Assembly: GCF_000571935.1 (NCBI RefSeq)
Contig: NZ_ATAX01000028.1
Coordinates: 129,001-193,000, forward strand
Length of the DNA stretch: 64,000 nt
Direction of reading: 5' to 3'
Source: Ruminococcus flavefaciens 007c
GTDB lineage: Bacteria; Bacillota; Clostridia; Oscillospirales; Ruminococcaceae
The notes beneath the pieces are model-generated. The model ran no database searches. It saw only the letters and a list, made by a program, of their open reading frames with translations, and had not been told where the DNA came from. The translations under genes were made by a program, and so were the position numbers. Within the stretch, counting starts at the first letter, position 1. Every line of letters starts with the position of its first letter. Positions 42,899 to 52,097 of the stretch are shown here, piece after piece.

Positions 42899-44042
42899 GG
42901 GCACCCGTCTTTTCCGCAAGGCGCTGAACGACCTCGTTCATTCTGTCCCATGAGTACTTATAGGCCTCTTTGCGGACATTCTCTGTAAACTCCTCTGCCC
43001 TGTTCTCACGGAAAAAGCGGCATACAGCCTCCGCAAGGGCATGAGGATCCTTCGGCGGCACGATATATCCCGTCTTTTCGTTGAGCACCACCTCGGGAAG
43101 TCCGCCTACATCTGTAGCGATAACAGGCTTTTCAAAGCCGTAGGCTATCTGTACGATGCCGCTCTGTGTAGCGGATTCGTAAGGCAGCACCACTATATCC
43201 GCAGCCGCAAAATACTTCTCTATGCCGCTGTCGGGGATATAGCCGTCAACTATCTTTATGCTGCTTTCAGCACCGCTCTTCTTTATCTGCTCAAGGTACG
43301 ACTCCTTGTCGCTTCTGAATTCTCCTACCACCCACAACTCTATATCTGCATCGAACTTCACTATCTCGGGCATGGCATCGATGATATGGCGGAGTCCCTT
43401 GTAATCGCGTATGAACCCGAAGAACAGCAGCATTTTCTTGTCGGGAGCTATGCCTGCCTCCTGCTTTGCCTGCTCCTTGCTCATATCCTGTATCTTGAAG
43501 GCGTTGTATACGGGATGCACCGTAGCCTCATAAACGGGAGAAGCCGTTATTTCCTTCAGATCCGAGGCCTCCTTCTCGGAGTGGGTTATATATGCAGAGC
43601 CCCTTTTCAGAGCGCGTTTTGTGAGAAAACGATCCATAGGGAAGCGCTCGTGAGGAAAAACGTTATGGCAGACGAATATCCTCGGTATCTTCCTGAGCAT
43701 AAAGGACAGGCAACTGTAGCACGGCGAGAAATAAGGATGCCACCACTGCATTATTATATGGTCGGGCTTCATTTTTTTGATCTTATGCGCCGAAATAATC
43801 CAGTTGAAGGGATTGGCAGTATTTATAAGGTACTTCGTACCGGGTATCTTGAAGAGATCGTTCTCGAAGTCCTTCTGCTCGTTCCTGAAAAGCAGCTTGG
43901 GGTACTGCATCTTGTATGAAACGGTCTCAACGTCGAAATCCTTTTTCAGATTTTTGACCATTGCTCCCGTATAGTGGGCTATACCGCCCTTGTACGGGAA
44001 TACGGGACCTATCATAACTATCTTTTTCTTCTTATTTTTCAT
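42888..44042 (-). CDS. GT4 family glycosyltransferase
   Basis: A 384-residue GT-B enzyme. The N-terminus IVMIGPVFPYKGGIAHYTG has the glycine-rich acceptor loop. The C-terminal nucleotide-sugar domain has LLFFGFIRDYKGLRHIIDAM and the E-x7-E region VLPYESATQSGIVQIAYGFEKPVIATDVGGLPEVV. No membrane helix is present. The sugar is unknown. It overlaps both neighbours by 11 bases. Confidence 0.88.
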   Translation of the reverse strand: MKNKKKKIVMIGPVFPYKGGIAHYTGAMVKNLKKDFDVETVSYKMQYPKLLFRNEQKDFENDLFKIPGTKYLINTANPFNWIISAHKIKKMKPDHIIMQWWHPYFSPCYSCLSFMLRKIPRIFVCHNVFPHERFPMDRFLTKRALKRGSAYITHSEKEASDLKEITASPVYEATVHPVYNAFKIQDMSKEQAKQEAGIAPDKKMLLFFGFIRDYKGLRHIIDAMPEIVKFDADIELWVVGEFRSDKESYLEQIKKSGAESSIKIVDGYIPDSGIEKYFAAADIVVLPYESATQSGIVQIAYGFEKPVIATDVGGLPEVVLNEKTGYIVPPKDPHALAEAVCRFFRENRAEEFTENVRKEAYKYSWDRMNEVVQRLAEKTGAHEG

Positions 44043-45000
44043 TCTTCTTTTCCTCGTCGCTCTTTCCGCATTCCATCTTTCTTACTCTGTACTGAACGTC
44101 CTCAATGAGCTTCCTGTTGGCGGAAATGGTATCGCCCAGAAGTCCGATGGTTATGGTCTGGAAGCCCATCATTACCATTATAGCCGTAAGTATAAGCGAC
44201 TGAACGTGTCCGTCACCCTCGCCCATTGCCATGAGTATCAGGAAGCGGATTCCGAGTATGGCACCGATAAGGAGCAGTACAAATCCTATGGTCATAAAGA
44301 ACTTGAGAGGCTTGTACATAACGAATGAACGTGTGATAACTGTGGAAGAACGCTTCATGTAGCGCCACATACTCGAAAAAAGACGGGAAGGTCTTGTCTC
44401 GGGATTTGTTCTTATGGGCACAGAGGTCATAGCAGTTTTGTTGTTTCCTGCCTGTATGATAGTTTCAAGAGTATATGTATACTCATTGACAACGTTGAGT
44501 CTCAGCGCCGCGTCGCGGGAATAGGCTCTGAAGCCGCTGGGAGCGTCGGGTATATCGGTGCCCGAAGCAACACGCACCACCCAGCTGCCAAGGTGCTGGA
44601 ACTTCTTCTTTTTCCACGAGAAATGCTCGGTATTGTCAATAGGCCTCTCGCCTATTACTATATCTGCCTTCTCGTCCAGTATGGGGCGTACTATCTTTTC
44701 AATATCCGCACCGCAGTACTGATTGTCCGCGTCGGTATTGACTATTATATCAGCTCCCAGGTGGAGGCAGGCATCAATACCTGCCATGAAGCCCTTTGCA
44801 AGTCCCTTGTTGCGCTTGAAGGATACTATATGATGGAAGCCCAGCTCTCTTGCACGCTGCACGGTATTGTCCTTGCTTCCGTCGTTGATGATAAGGTATT
44901 CTATGGTATCTATACCGTCTATATGTCTTGGCAGGTCGTTATAGGCCAGCTCAAGAGTCTGTTCCTCGTTATAGCATGGTATCTGAATGATAAGCTTCAT
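44032..45000 (-). CDS. GT2 family polyprenyl-phosphate glycosyltransferase (DPM1/GtrB-like)
   Basis: A 322-residue enzyme. The GT-A domain (about 1-225) has PCYNEE, LIINDGSKDNT, the metal-binding NTDADNQY (DxD-like) and SGFRAYSRDAA. Two C-terminal helices (about 235-300; FFMTIGFVLLLIGAILGIRFLI and a second) place it on the membrane, as in GtrB. It would make undecaprenyl-phosphate-linked hexose for the GT-C-like protein encoded next door (45005-47152) and the flippase-like protein downstream. Confidence 0.88.
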   Translation of the reverse strand: MKLIIQIPCYNEEQTLELAYNDLPRHIDGIDTIEYLIINDGSKDNTVQRARELGFHHIVSFKRNKGLAKGFMAGIDACLHLGADIIVNTDADNQYCGADIEKIVRPILDEKADIVIGERPIDNTEHFSWKKKKFQHLGSWVVRVASGTDIPDAPSGFRAYSRDAALRLNVVNEYTYTLETIIQAGNNKTAMTSVPIRTNPETRPSRLFSSMWRYMKRSSTVITRSFVMYKPLKFFMTIGFVLLLIGAILGIRFLILMAMGEGDGHVQSLILTAIMVMMGFQTITIGLLGDTISANRKLIEDVQYRVRKMECGKSDEEKKNEK

Positions 45001-45004
45001 AATC

Positions 45005-47152
45005 TTAATCCTCCGTTTTCACTTCAATGGAATTGAGCTGTGCATAAATAGTCTCGGGATCGTACAGGAATACCACGATCTCAACGCCGCTGACGTCCCT
45101 GTCAAGGTCTGCATCGAGCTCCAGCTCCAGTTTTCCATCCTTATCCAGCATATCTGGAGTTATCTCCTCATGAACGTATACAGTCTGGCCTCCGTCGCTG
45201 TTTATCTCTGCATAGCCTATCTCCTCAGCCTTGTTCATATCGTCGAAATCAAGGTCCAGAGAGAAGGTGTAGCTGCCCTTATCAAGGTGCATATAAGGTC
45301 CGTAGCACAGATAATTGAACTCGGGAGCACTCTCTATCATATCCTCCGACTCCACATAGCAGCTGCTGTCGAATACGCTCATCATATCAAGAGGTATCCT
45401 GTTGTCATAGCTGCCGGTCTTTTCTGCGGAATAGAGTATATGCCTGTCGGAGCGGTCTATGATCTCATGTCCCATGAGGTCTACCACATTGCCCACGGAG
45501 GCAAAGAGGTATCCGTCCTCACTGAAGGTCTCGGGGGACTTGGCTATATCGATGCGGACATCGTTCATTTCGTACTGAAGGAAGGAAATGAAGGTGCCTG
45601 CGTCCGGCATTACGTATATATGCTTTTCGGGGAGCTCCTTCACTCTCTCACAGAGAGCACGGTCGCCCTCGTAGGCCTTCTGGTTCACGGTTATGGCAAG
45701 CTGCGCACTGGGAGTATTGGCAATGAAAAGCACTGCACATACTGCCGAGCAGACATATATGCTCAGCTTTTTCCATCTCAGGAACCATGATATTGCAGCC
45801 AGTACAAAGAACCATGACACTGCATAGCTGATATAGGCGTGGAAATTGCGCTCGCTGAGCTCAAAAAGCTTGCATATGGGCGGTGCGCATACCTTATTGA
45901 AAGTGAGATCCTCCACAAGGGGCATGGTCCTGTTGGCTCCGCTGGCGCCTATCCTCATGATAAAGGGGACAAGCATCATAAGGAAAAGATCCCATTTCTC
46001 GGCTTCAAACAGGAAGCATATGCCCGACATTATGAAAAGTCCTACCAGTATATCAAAGTATCTTGTATAGAGCACATGGTCGATGCGCTTGAATTCTATC
46101 ATGAATATGCAGCTTATGAGATATGTTGCTGCAAAGGCGCAGAATATGAACAGGAACATGAGAAATCTGCTGTCGGCGACCTCCGAGAGCTTCTTTCCGC
46201 CCTTTACTGCCTTTCCTGCCTTGAAAAAGCCTATGCCGCCCTTTCTTACCATTACAAGTATCGCAAAGAGCACCAGACAGAAGCTGCCCGCAGATACTGC
46301 AAAGCCCTGTCCCGCCATCACTCCCAGGAGCCTCTTGAAGCCCGAAACAGAAGAGACAGCCGTTTTCATCCTGCCGAATACGCTGCCTGCATCATTGCCC
46401 GAAGCGCCGCTGTCCCACAGTACGCTTACAAGATGTCCCTTTATGAGCTTATCGGCTATGAAGCCTGCAATGAGCGTGATCAGGAAGGCTCCGCTGTGAC
46501 GAAGCTTTATCTTCCTGCATACTGCTGCGATGAATACCACGAATACCACCGAGGCAACTATACCTATGGTCCTGTTGTGGACCATGTACATATACGCGGA
46601 AGCTATGCCCAGACACGCCGTATTGAGGTATGTGGGCTTCTCGAGTATCCTTACCATGAGGAATACCACGATAGTGGCTGCCATAAGAAGTGCAGTCTCG
46701 GAAAATGCCACTCCCGCATTGAACTGATAGGAGGTATAGAGCATACCTGCCGCTGCTGCCACACTGGCAGGGATTATACCCAGCTTCGGGAAAAGCCGCC
46801 TTATGATATAGACGTACATGAAATAGCATATCTCATCCATGAGTATATTCATTATCAGCGCTGCACGGTAAAGCACCACCGTATCCTTTATAAGCTTTAC
46901 GAGAGGTGCCAGCAGCAGACTGTAACCGTAGGAGTACCATGCAACAGTACCGGATACGCCCCGCCAGTCAAGTCCCGCAAATTCCGCCGCGTGCATCCAG
47001 TAGCCCATCTCGTCGTTATATACGAAGGGGCTGTAGCACTTGCCGACTATACGGTAATTCAGTATAAATATCACCGCTGCCAGGATCAGCGTTACTATGT
47101 ACCGCGGATCAAATGCAGGCAGCCTGCGCTTCTGCTTTGTCTTTTCGTTCAT
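45005..47152 (-). CDS. GT-C-like (GT39-type) polytopic membrane glycosyltransferase
   Basis: A 715-residue protein with about a dozen helices in the first 480 residues and a C-terminal extracellular beta-sandwich-like domain of about 230 residues. The first outside loop contains YNDEMGYWMHAAEFAG with an acidic pair, the position of the catalytic Asp/Glu in GT-C enzymes that use lipid-phosphate sugars. Family level is uncertain. Together with the GtrB-like enzyme (4 bases downstream) it would attach a sugar outside the membrane. It overlaps the upstream GT4 gene by four bases (ATGA). Confidence 0.72.
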   Translation of the reverse strand: MNEKTKQKRRLPAFDPRYIVTLILAAVIFILNYRIVGKCYSPFVYNDEMGYWMHAAEFAGLDWRGVSGTVAWYSYGYSLLLAPLVKLIKDTVVLYRAALIMNILMDEICYFMYVYIIRRLFPKLGIIPASVAAAAGMLYTSYQFNAGVAFSETALLMAATIVVFLMVRILEKPTYLNTACLGIASAYMYMVHNRTIGIVASVVFVVFIAAVCRKIKLRHSGAFLITLIAGFIADKLIKGHLVSVLWDSGASGNDAGSVFGRMKTAVSSVSGFKRLLGVMAGQGFAVSAGSFCLVLFAILVMVRKGGIGFFKAGKAVKGGKKLSEVADSRFLMFLFIFCAFAATYLISCIFMIEFKRIDHVLYTRYFDILVGLFIMSGICFLFEAEKWDLFLMMLVPFIMRIGASGANRTMPLVEDLTFNKVCAPPICKLFELSERNFHAYISYAVSWFFVLAAISWFLRWKKLSIYVCSAVCAVLFIANTPSAQLAITVNQKAYEGDRALCERVKELPEKHIYVMPDAGTFISFLQYEMNDVRIDIAKSPETFSEDGYLFASVGNVVDLMGHEIIDRSDRHILYSAEKTGSYDNRIPLDMMSVFDSSCYVESEDMIESAPEFNYLCYGPYMHLDKGSYTFSLDLDFDDMNKAEEIGYAEINSDGGQTVYVHEEITPDMLDKDGKLELELDADLDRDVSGVEIVVFLYDPETIYAQLNSIEVKTED

Positions 47153-48318
47153 ATACTGTCTATGACCTCCTTGAAGCCTTTCATTATAACTTCCCAGCGG
47201 TAGTTGTTTTCAACATACTTTTCCGCGTTCCTGCAAAGCAAGGCATATTCCTTATCATGTGAGAATATATAATCGAGTATTCCTTCAAATTCAAAATAAT
47301 CAGTATAATAAAGTCCGCCGTTGCTCTTTACACAGTGTCCCTTAAGGACCTCGCACACTCCGTTGACTATAACGGGCACGGAAAGCGTCATGGCTTCAAG
47401 GACGGATATGGACAGGCTCTCGAACTTTGACGGCAGAACAAGGCATTTTGCTCCTGCGATACCGCTGAACTTGTCCTCCTCGCTGACAAATCCGAGGCTT
47501 ATGATATCCTTGTGCGAAGGTATATCACATACGGGCTTGCCCATGAGCACCAGCTTCAGGCTGCTGTCCGGACGGCGCTTCTTGTACTCAAGGAAGTACC
47601 TGAACATAGCAGGGCAGTTCTTTCCCTCGTCGATACGTCCCACGTATATGAGATAATCGCCCTCTATGCCGAATTTGCTGCGGAAGTCCTTTTCATCGGG
47701 GGTGCAGGGCACCTCAACTCCCGTTCCCATTACACGGCAGGGAATATCCTCACAGTGGAAAAGCCCCTGTACAAGGGCTTTTTCCTCATCCGTAAGGAAG
47801 ATATAAGCCCTGGGCAGTCTGAAAAAGCTCTCATAGGTCTTGAAATGTATGAAGGGCTCTTCATGGGCCGTAGGTATGAATATGGCTTTATCGGCGACCT
47901 CGGGAAGCCCCGTGACCGTCAGGTAATACAGATAGGTCACAAAGATAAATACATCGTACTTATTTTTGTTTTCGCGGATATAGTCAATGGCTGCGGGAGA
48001 ATATGGACCCTGCTTTTCGAACCATATCTTCTCTTCCTCTGTATTGTATTTTCCTGAACGGAGATATCTGCCGTTGAAGTCATTGAAATCCTTTGCACGT
48101 GGCTTTGCCACGGGGAAACGGAGGACTCTTACTCCGTTTATCTCCTCCTCATCGGCGGTGTAGTGATTTTCCCATGTGGTATACTCCAGCGCCTTGGTGG
48201 TGATGACGTCTACCTGAAAATCTCCCGTGAGCCTCTCGGCTATAAGTCGTGTATAATACTCCGAGCCGCCGTTTACCTCAAGTCCGTATCTCTGATTTAC
48301 AAGAGCTATCCTTTTCAT
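47149..48318 (-). CDS. GT4 family glycosyltransferase
   Basis: A 389-residue GT-B enzyme. The acceptor loop NQRYGLEVNGGSEYYTRLIAERL and the donor domain YLIYVGRIDEGKNCPAMF are seen, followed by the E-x7-E-like segment VLPSKFESLSISVLEAMTLSVPVIVNG. It is clearly related to the enzyme encoded at 48315-49517, with the same SNGGLYYTDYFEFEG motif near the C-terminus, so the pair arose by duplication. It overlaps that gene and the downstream membrane GT gene by four bases each. Confidence 0.88.
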   Translation of the reverse strand: MKRIALVNQRYGLEVNGGSEYYTRLIAERLTGDFQVDVITTKALEYTTWENHYTADEEEINGVRVLRFPVAKPRAKDFNDFNGRYLRSGKYNTEEEKIWFEKQGPYSPAAIDYIRENKNKYDVFIFVTYLYYLTVTGLPEVADKAIFIPTAHEEPFIHFKTYESFFRLPRAYIFLTDEEKALVQGLFHCEDIPCRVMGTGVEVPCTPDEKDFRSKFGIEGDYLIYVGRIDEGKNCPAMFRYFLEYKKRRPDSSLKLVLMGKPVCDIPSHKDIISLGFVSEEDKFSGIAGAKCLVLPSKFESLSISVLEAMTLSVPVIVNGVCEVLKGHCVKSNGGLYYTDYFEFEGILDYIFSHDKEYALLCRNAEKYVENNYRWEVIMKGFKEVIDSI

Positions 48319-49517
48319 TCTTCACTATCTCCGCTAACTTCTCTGAAAAACTTCATATATTTATCGACTATAACGTCCCATGCGAAATTGCTGCGCACGT
48401 ATTTCCTGCCGTTCTCGCCCAGCTGTGCAGCCTTTTCCCTGTTGTTCAGGAACCAGTCCGTACAGCCCTCAAACTCGAAATAATCACTGAAATAAAGTCC
48501 ACCGTTGGACTCAGAGGCGAAATTCCTGGTAACCTCGCAGCCGCTGTGTACCAGCACGGGACGGCCGCAGAGCCAGCTTTCCATGATAACCAGCGAAAAG
48601 CTCTCATGCAGAGAGGGCTGACAAAGGAACTCTGCCGCAGCCTGTGCGTTGTATTTGTCCTGAAGCTCCACAAAGCCGAGATCGATTATGCGCCTGTCCT
48701 TTACAAGCTCCGCAGGCAGGTCGATATTTCCGCCGCCTATGAGTACCAGCTTCAGGTCGGTATCACGGCGCTTTATATACTCGGAATAATACTTTACAAG
48801 GGTATGGACGTTCTTGCCCTCGTCTTTTCTGCCCGCATATATGATAAAGGGGCTGTCTATGCCGAATTTGCTCCGGAAGGCCTCACCGTCGCTTGTGAGG
48901 TCGGTGTATACTCCCTCTCCGAGGCAGCCCTGCTTTACGCGGCTCATGTCGAACACGCGGTTTGCAAGATCGTACTCGGGCTTTGCATGGTATATTATAC
49001 CGCCGATATTCTCGAAAACAGGCTTGAAAATATCCATATAGACATAGGATTCGTCATGGAAACAGGGTATCAGCACGGACTTTTCGGGGCATACCTGTAG
49101 TCCGTGATAGGTGGTGCCGAACATATAGGGAATGAACACAAAAAGGCTGTAATCGTCCTTGTGTTCACGTATATAGTCGCACAGACCGGGGCTGTTGACC
49201 ATTTCCTCCACGTATATGCGCTGCTCCTCGCCGGAAACGGGCAGATCTCTCATGAGCTTGGCATTTACTGCGTCAAAGGCCTGCACATCGCGCTTCCTGA
49301 CCATGAATCGCCTTATGGGGAAGCCGTGTACCATTTCCTTACCCTCGCTGAAGTAGTTCTCGTTCCAGTCTGCCGAAAACTCCTTAACGCAGGTGCTGAG
49401 CATTTCCACCTCCACTCCGCTTTCGTGGAGGTGAGTGGTCAGTCCGCGGAGCTCCATCTCCGCACCGCCGGGTATTTTTTCACTGTACCACGGAATAACA
49501 AATCCTATCTTTTTCAT
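48315..49517 (-). CDS. GT4 family glycosyltransferase
   Basis: A 400-residue GT-B enzyme. The acceptor loop FVIPWYSEKIPGGAEMELRGL, the donor domain FIIYAGRKDEGKNVHTLVKYY and CQPSLHESFSLVIMESWLCGRPVLVHSG with the E-x7-E pattern are seen. SNGGLYFSDYFEFEG is shared with the neighbouring enzyme. It likely adds one sugar of the surface glycan; the sugar is unknown. Confidence 0.88.
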   Translation of the reverse strand: MKKIGFVIPWYSEKIPGGAEMELRGLTTHLHESGVEVEMLSTCVKEFSADWNENYFSEGKEMVHGFPIRRFMVRKRDVQAFDAVNAKLMRDLPVSGEEQRIYVEEMVNSPGLCDYIREHKDDYSLFVFIPYMFGTTYHGLQVCPEKSVLIPCFHDESYVYMDIFKPVFENIGGIIYHAKPEYDLANRVFDMSRVKQGCLGEGVYTDLTSDGEAFRSKFGIDSPFIIYAGRKDEGKNVHTLVKYYSEYIKRRDTDLKLVLIGGGNIDLPAELVKDRRIIDLGFVELQDKYNAQAAAEFLCQPSLHESFSLVIMESWLCGRPVLVHSGCEVTRNFASESNGGLYFSDYFEFEGCTDWFLNNREKAAQLGENGRKYVRSNFAWDVIVDKYMKFFREVSGDSEE

Positions 49518-49536
49518 TTCCCTGTCCTTTGCTTGG

Positions 49537-50610
49537 TTATTTGCCCTCTATGAAGCCTTTCAGCTCCTTTTCGAATACATTTTTGATACGCTCGTAGGAA
49601 AAATCCTCCAGACGTCTCCGCTGTCCTTCTATAATACTCTCCCTTAGGCTGTTGTCGGTAAGCACTCTGTCTATGACAGCTGCCGCAAAAACGGGATCGT
49701 TGCTGTCAAGGAGCACTCCGCTGCCGCCGAGGGTATCGGATATTGCACTGGTGTCATATGCGATTATGGGTGTATCGAAGAACATAGCCTCCACCAGGGG
49801 CACACAGAAGCCCTCATGCTCGCTCATACAGACAAAGGCGTCCGCGATATGATAATAGGCAAGTATCTCGCTGAACTTTATATGCCCAGGAAAAATAACG
49901 TCGTCGCCTATGCCGAGAGCGGCTGCATACTTTACAAGGCGCTCGTGATAGTTCTCCATGCCCTTTGAAGAGCCCACAAGTATCAGCCTTGAATCGGGAT
50001 TGAGCTTCTTATAGCAGTAAAAAACTCTTATAACGTTCTCCTGCTTCTTGTTGGGAGCTATTCTTCCCACGAATACAAGGTTCTTCCTGCCGTCGCTGTA
50101 TTTCTTCACAGTCTCCCCGTCGGGAGCCTGCTCATAGTCCGAAAACTTTATGAGTATGGGACGGACGTCAATGGGACAGGTATAGCCCATTTTTACCAGC
50201 TCAGCCTTGTTGAAGGCCGAGTCCGCCAGAACATAGTCCACCTTGTCCCTGAGAAACTCCACGCCCTTGTAGCCGTGCTCGGTAAGCTGGGTGGCTGCTG
50301 TGCTGTACTGGCGGAAGAATTCGGGAGGGGTTATATTATGGTATACCATTACCCTGCGGCACTTGTAGTTCTCTATCCTGAAGGTGAGGTCGGTGCCTGT
50401 TGACTTGTGATATATAAGGACATCGTCCCTGCCGAGGCCGCGGAGCTTGTCCGCCTTCTTTGCAATGCCGTCGGGGAGCCTCTTGTCAATATTCTCGGCA
50501 TATATATCCGTATCGTAGCCCATTTCTTTTATAGCTCCGCTGAGAGCTATGGTGTCATTGCCTATGGCGTCGCCGAAGGAAAGTGTGGGAAGGAGCTGTA
50601 CTACTCTCAT
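49537..50610 (-). CDS. GT4 family glycosyltransferase
   Basis: A 357-residue GT-B enzyme. The N-terminus RVVQLLPTLSFGDAIGNDTIALSGAIKEMGY and the donor domain LVFVGRIAPNKKQENVIRVF are seen, then CMSEHEGFCVPLVEAMFFDTPIIAYD with E-x7-E. This type often follows Wzm/Wzt and methyltransferase genes in polysaccharide clusters of Clostridia and Proteobacteria. It overlaps the coiled-coil gene by one base. Confidence 0.88.
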   Translation of the reverse strand: MRVVQLLPTLSFGDAIGNDTIALSGAIKEMGYDTDIYAENIDKRLPDGIAKKADKLRGLGRDDVLIYHKSTGTDLTFRIENYKCRRVMVYHNITPPEFFRQYSTAATQLTEHGYKGVEFLRDKVDYVLADSAFNKAELVKMGYTCPIDVRPILIKFSDYEQAPDGETVKKYSDGRKNLVFVGRIAPNKKQENVIRVFYCYKKLNPDSRLILVGSSKGMENYHERLVKYAAALGIGDDVIFPGHIKFSEILAYYHIADAFVCMSEHEGFCVPLVEAMFFDTPIIAYDTSAISDTLGGSGVLLDSNDPVFAAAVIDRVLTDNSLRESIIEGQRRRLEDFSYERIKNVFEKELKGFIEGK

Positions 50611-51065
50611 CAGTCATGCTCCTTTGAAAGCTGTCTGCGAAGCTCAGCATTTTCCCTTTCAAGCCTGTCAAGCCTTATGACAAGCTCCTTCTGTGCCAGC
50701 TCAAGAGTCTCTATCTTTCCGCTCACATCCTCAGCCTCGGAGTCGGCAAGGGACTTCATAACCGTGACCGCATTGGCGTTGAAGTCGTTCTGCTCCATTA
50801 CAACAGGCTCAACGTAGAACTTTACCATCTTGCGTATCACCTTCTTGAAGAATACCTTGAGAGGATTGCCCCTGAGCTCCTTATAGGGCTGTATATAGTA
50901 ATGAGAGGTGATATAGTCCAGAGCCTCGGACAGGGAACCGCCCTGTGCGGTCTTCCTGAAGGGAACGTCCTCAAAGCTGAGCATATCGGCAGTAAGTCCC
51001 TGATCCTTTATGCTCTGCCTGATCTCTGTCATTATGTCCTCTATATTGATGTTCTCGTTTTCCAT
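50610..51065 (-). CDS. Small coiled-coil protein of the polysaccharide operon
   Basis: A 151-residue protein of unknown function. After a polar N-terminus comes a conserved-looking middle (SLSEALDYITSHYYIQPYKELRGNPLKVFFKKVIRKMVKFYVEPVV) with a possible amphipathic membrane-associated helix. The C-terminal 50 residues form a heptad coiled coil (KIETLELAQKELVIRLDRLERENAELRRQL). It lies between a methyltransferase with its own coiled coil and GT4 genes, with overlaps or 3-base gaps. It could be a scaffold or length-measuring element. Confidence 0.6.
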   Translation of the reverse strand: MENENINIEDIMTEIRQSIKDQGLTADMLSFEDVPFRKTAQGGSLSEALDYITSHYYIQPYKELRGNPLKVFFKKVIRKMVKFYVEPVVMEQNDFNANAVTVMKSLADSEAEDVSGKIETLELAQKELVIRLDRLERENAELRRQLSKEHD

Positions 51066-51068
51066 TTC

Positions 51069-52094
51069 TTATCCTTTCTTTACAGCTACGACAGCATAAT
51101 CCTGACTGCCGAATATCATATCCGACACCCGTTTCATGGCTTCGTTGAATTCCGCCGTATTTTCAGCGCTCTCGCATTTCAGCGCAGGTATCTCATAAGG
51201 CGGTCTACTGCTCTCTGTATATATTATCTCGATGTCCCTGAAGCCTGCCTTTTCAAGGTAATACTGCATGGTCAGCGGATGAACAGGCTTTATGTGTGAG
51301 GGATCGATGTAGAATGCGTTGGTATATATGGACAGTGATGTGGGATTGGGAGTCTCTATTACTATGCAGCCTCCGTTCTCCAGTCTCTCATAGGCCGCAT
51401 TGCAGAGGCTTTTTATCTGGTGAGGCTTCAGATGCTCGACTACCTGACCGAGGAATATACCGTCAACGCCCTCTGTCCTTTCAAGGAAGTCAACTCCGTC
51501 GCAGCAGGTAGCTTTAAGCCCCTTCATATTGCAGTATTCCGTATAGGGCTCGTATATGTCCACGCCCTCGGCAGGTATGCCATTATCCTGCATGAGAGAA
51601 AGGAACTCTCCTCTGCCGCAGCCGATATCCAGGACCTTTTTCCTGCCGCTGAAGTACTTCAGGTAGAATTCCTGCGACTTCTTTATGCTCTCGATAGAGC
51701 CGCGGAAATGGTTCTCAAAGTCGAAGTAATCTATATCGTCATAGTCCGAGCCGCTTTCCGGAGCCGCCGCAGCAGTAACTGTACGCACCGCAGTGCTGTC
51801 GGACAAAGAAGCAGAATTCAGCTTTTTCTCCACTATGCCCAGCTTTGACTTTACGAACTCGCTTTCGCTGGTCATGCGCTCCAGAAGCGCGTTGTTGTTG
51901 CGCACATTCACGCATACCGATTCCAGCTCCTGCTTAATGCTGCCTTCTCCGCCGAGAGAGCTGCGAAGCTCCTCCATATCTCTGTCGGCTGCCTCAAGGC
52001 CTTTGAGGATAAATCCGAAGACCTTTCTCTTTATAGCGCCCTTAATGCCTTTCTGTTCCCTGATACTGTCCAAAAAACGAATAATATTACTCAT
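51069..52094 (-). CDS. SAM-dependent methyltransferase with N-terminal coiled coil
   Basis: A 341-residue protein. Residues about 15-100 form a helical/coiled-coil region (GLEAADRDMEELRSSLGGEGSIKQELES). A class I methyltransferase domain follows, with motif I VLDIGCGRGEFLSLM near 155 and GVDIYEPY. VDGIFLGQVVEHL and CIVIETPNP are also seen. In ABC-exported O antigens, WbdD-type methyltransferases cap the growing end and fix chain length; this gene sits directly after wzt and may do the same. Methylation of a sugar inside the repeat is an alternative. It is three bases from wzt. Confidence 0.82.
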   Translation of the reverse strand: MSNIIRFLDSIREQKGIKGAIKRKVFGFILKGLEAADRDMEELRSSLGGEGSIKQELESVCVNVRNNNALLERMTSESEFVKSKLGIVEKKLNSASLSDSTAVRTVTAAAAPESGSDYDDIDYFDFENHFRGSIESIKKSQEFYLKYFSGRKKVLDIGCGRGEFLSLMQDNGIPAEGVDIYEPYTEYCNMKGLKATCCDGVDFLERTEGVDGIFLGQVVEHLKPHQIKSLCNAAYERLENGGCIVIETPNPTSLSIYTNAFYIDPSHIKPVHPLTMQYYLEKAGFRDIEIIYTESSRPPYEIPALKCESAENTAEFNEAMKRVSDMIFGSQDYAVVAVKKG

Positions 52095-52097
52095 ATC

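Noticed and set aside
45839..47203. Open frame of 454 codons on the plus strand
   Set aside because: It is antisense to the GT-C-like membrane protein and its neighbour; it is His/Cys/Tyr-rich without domains.
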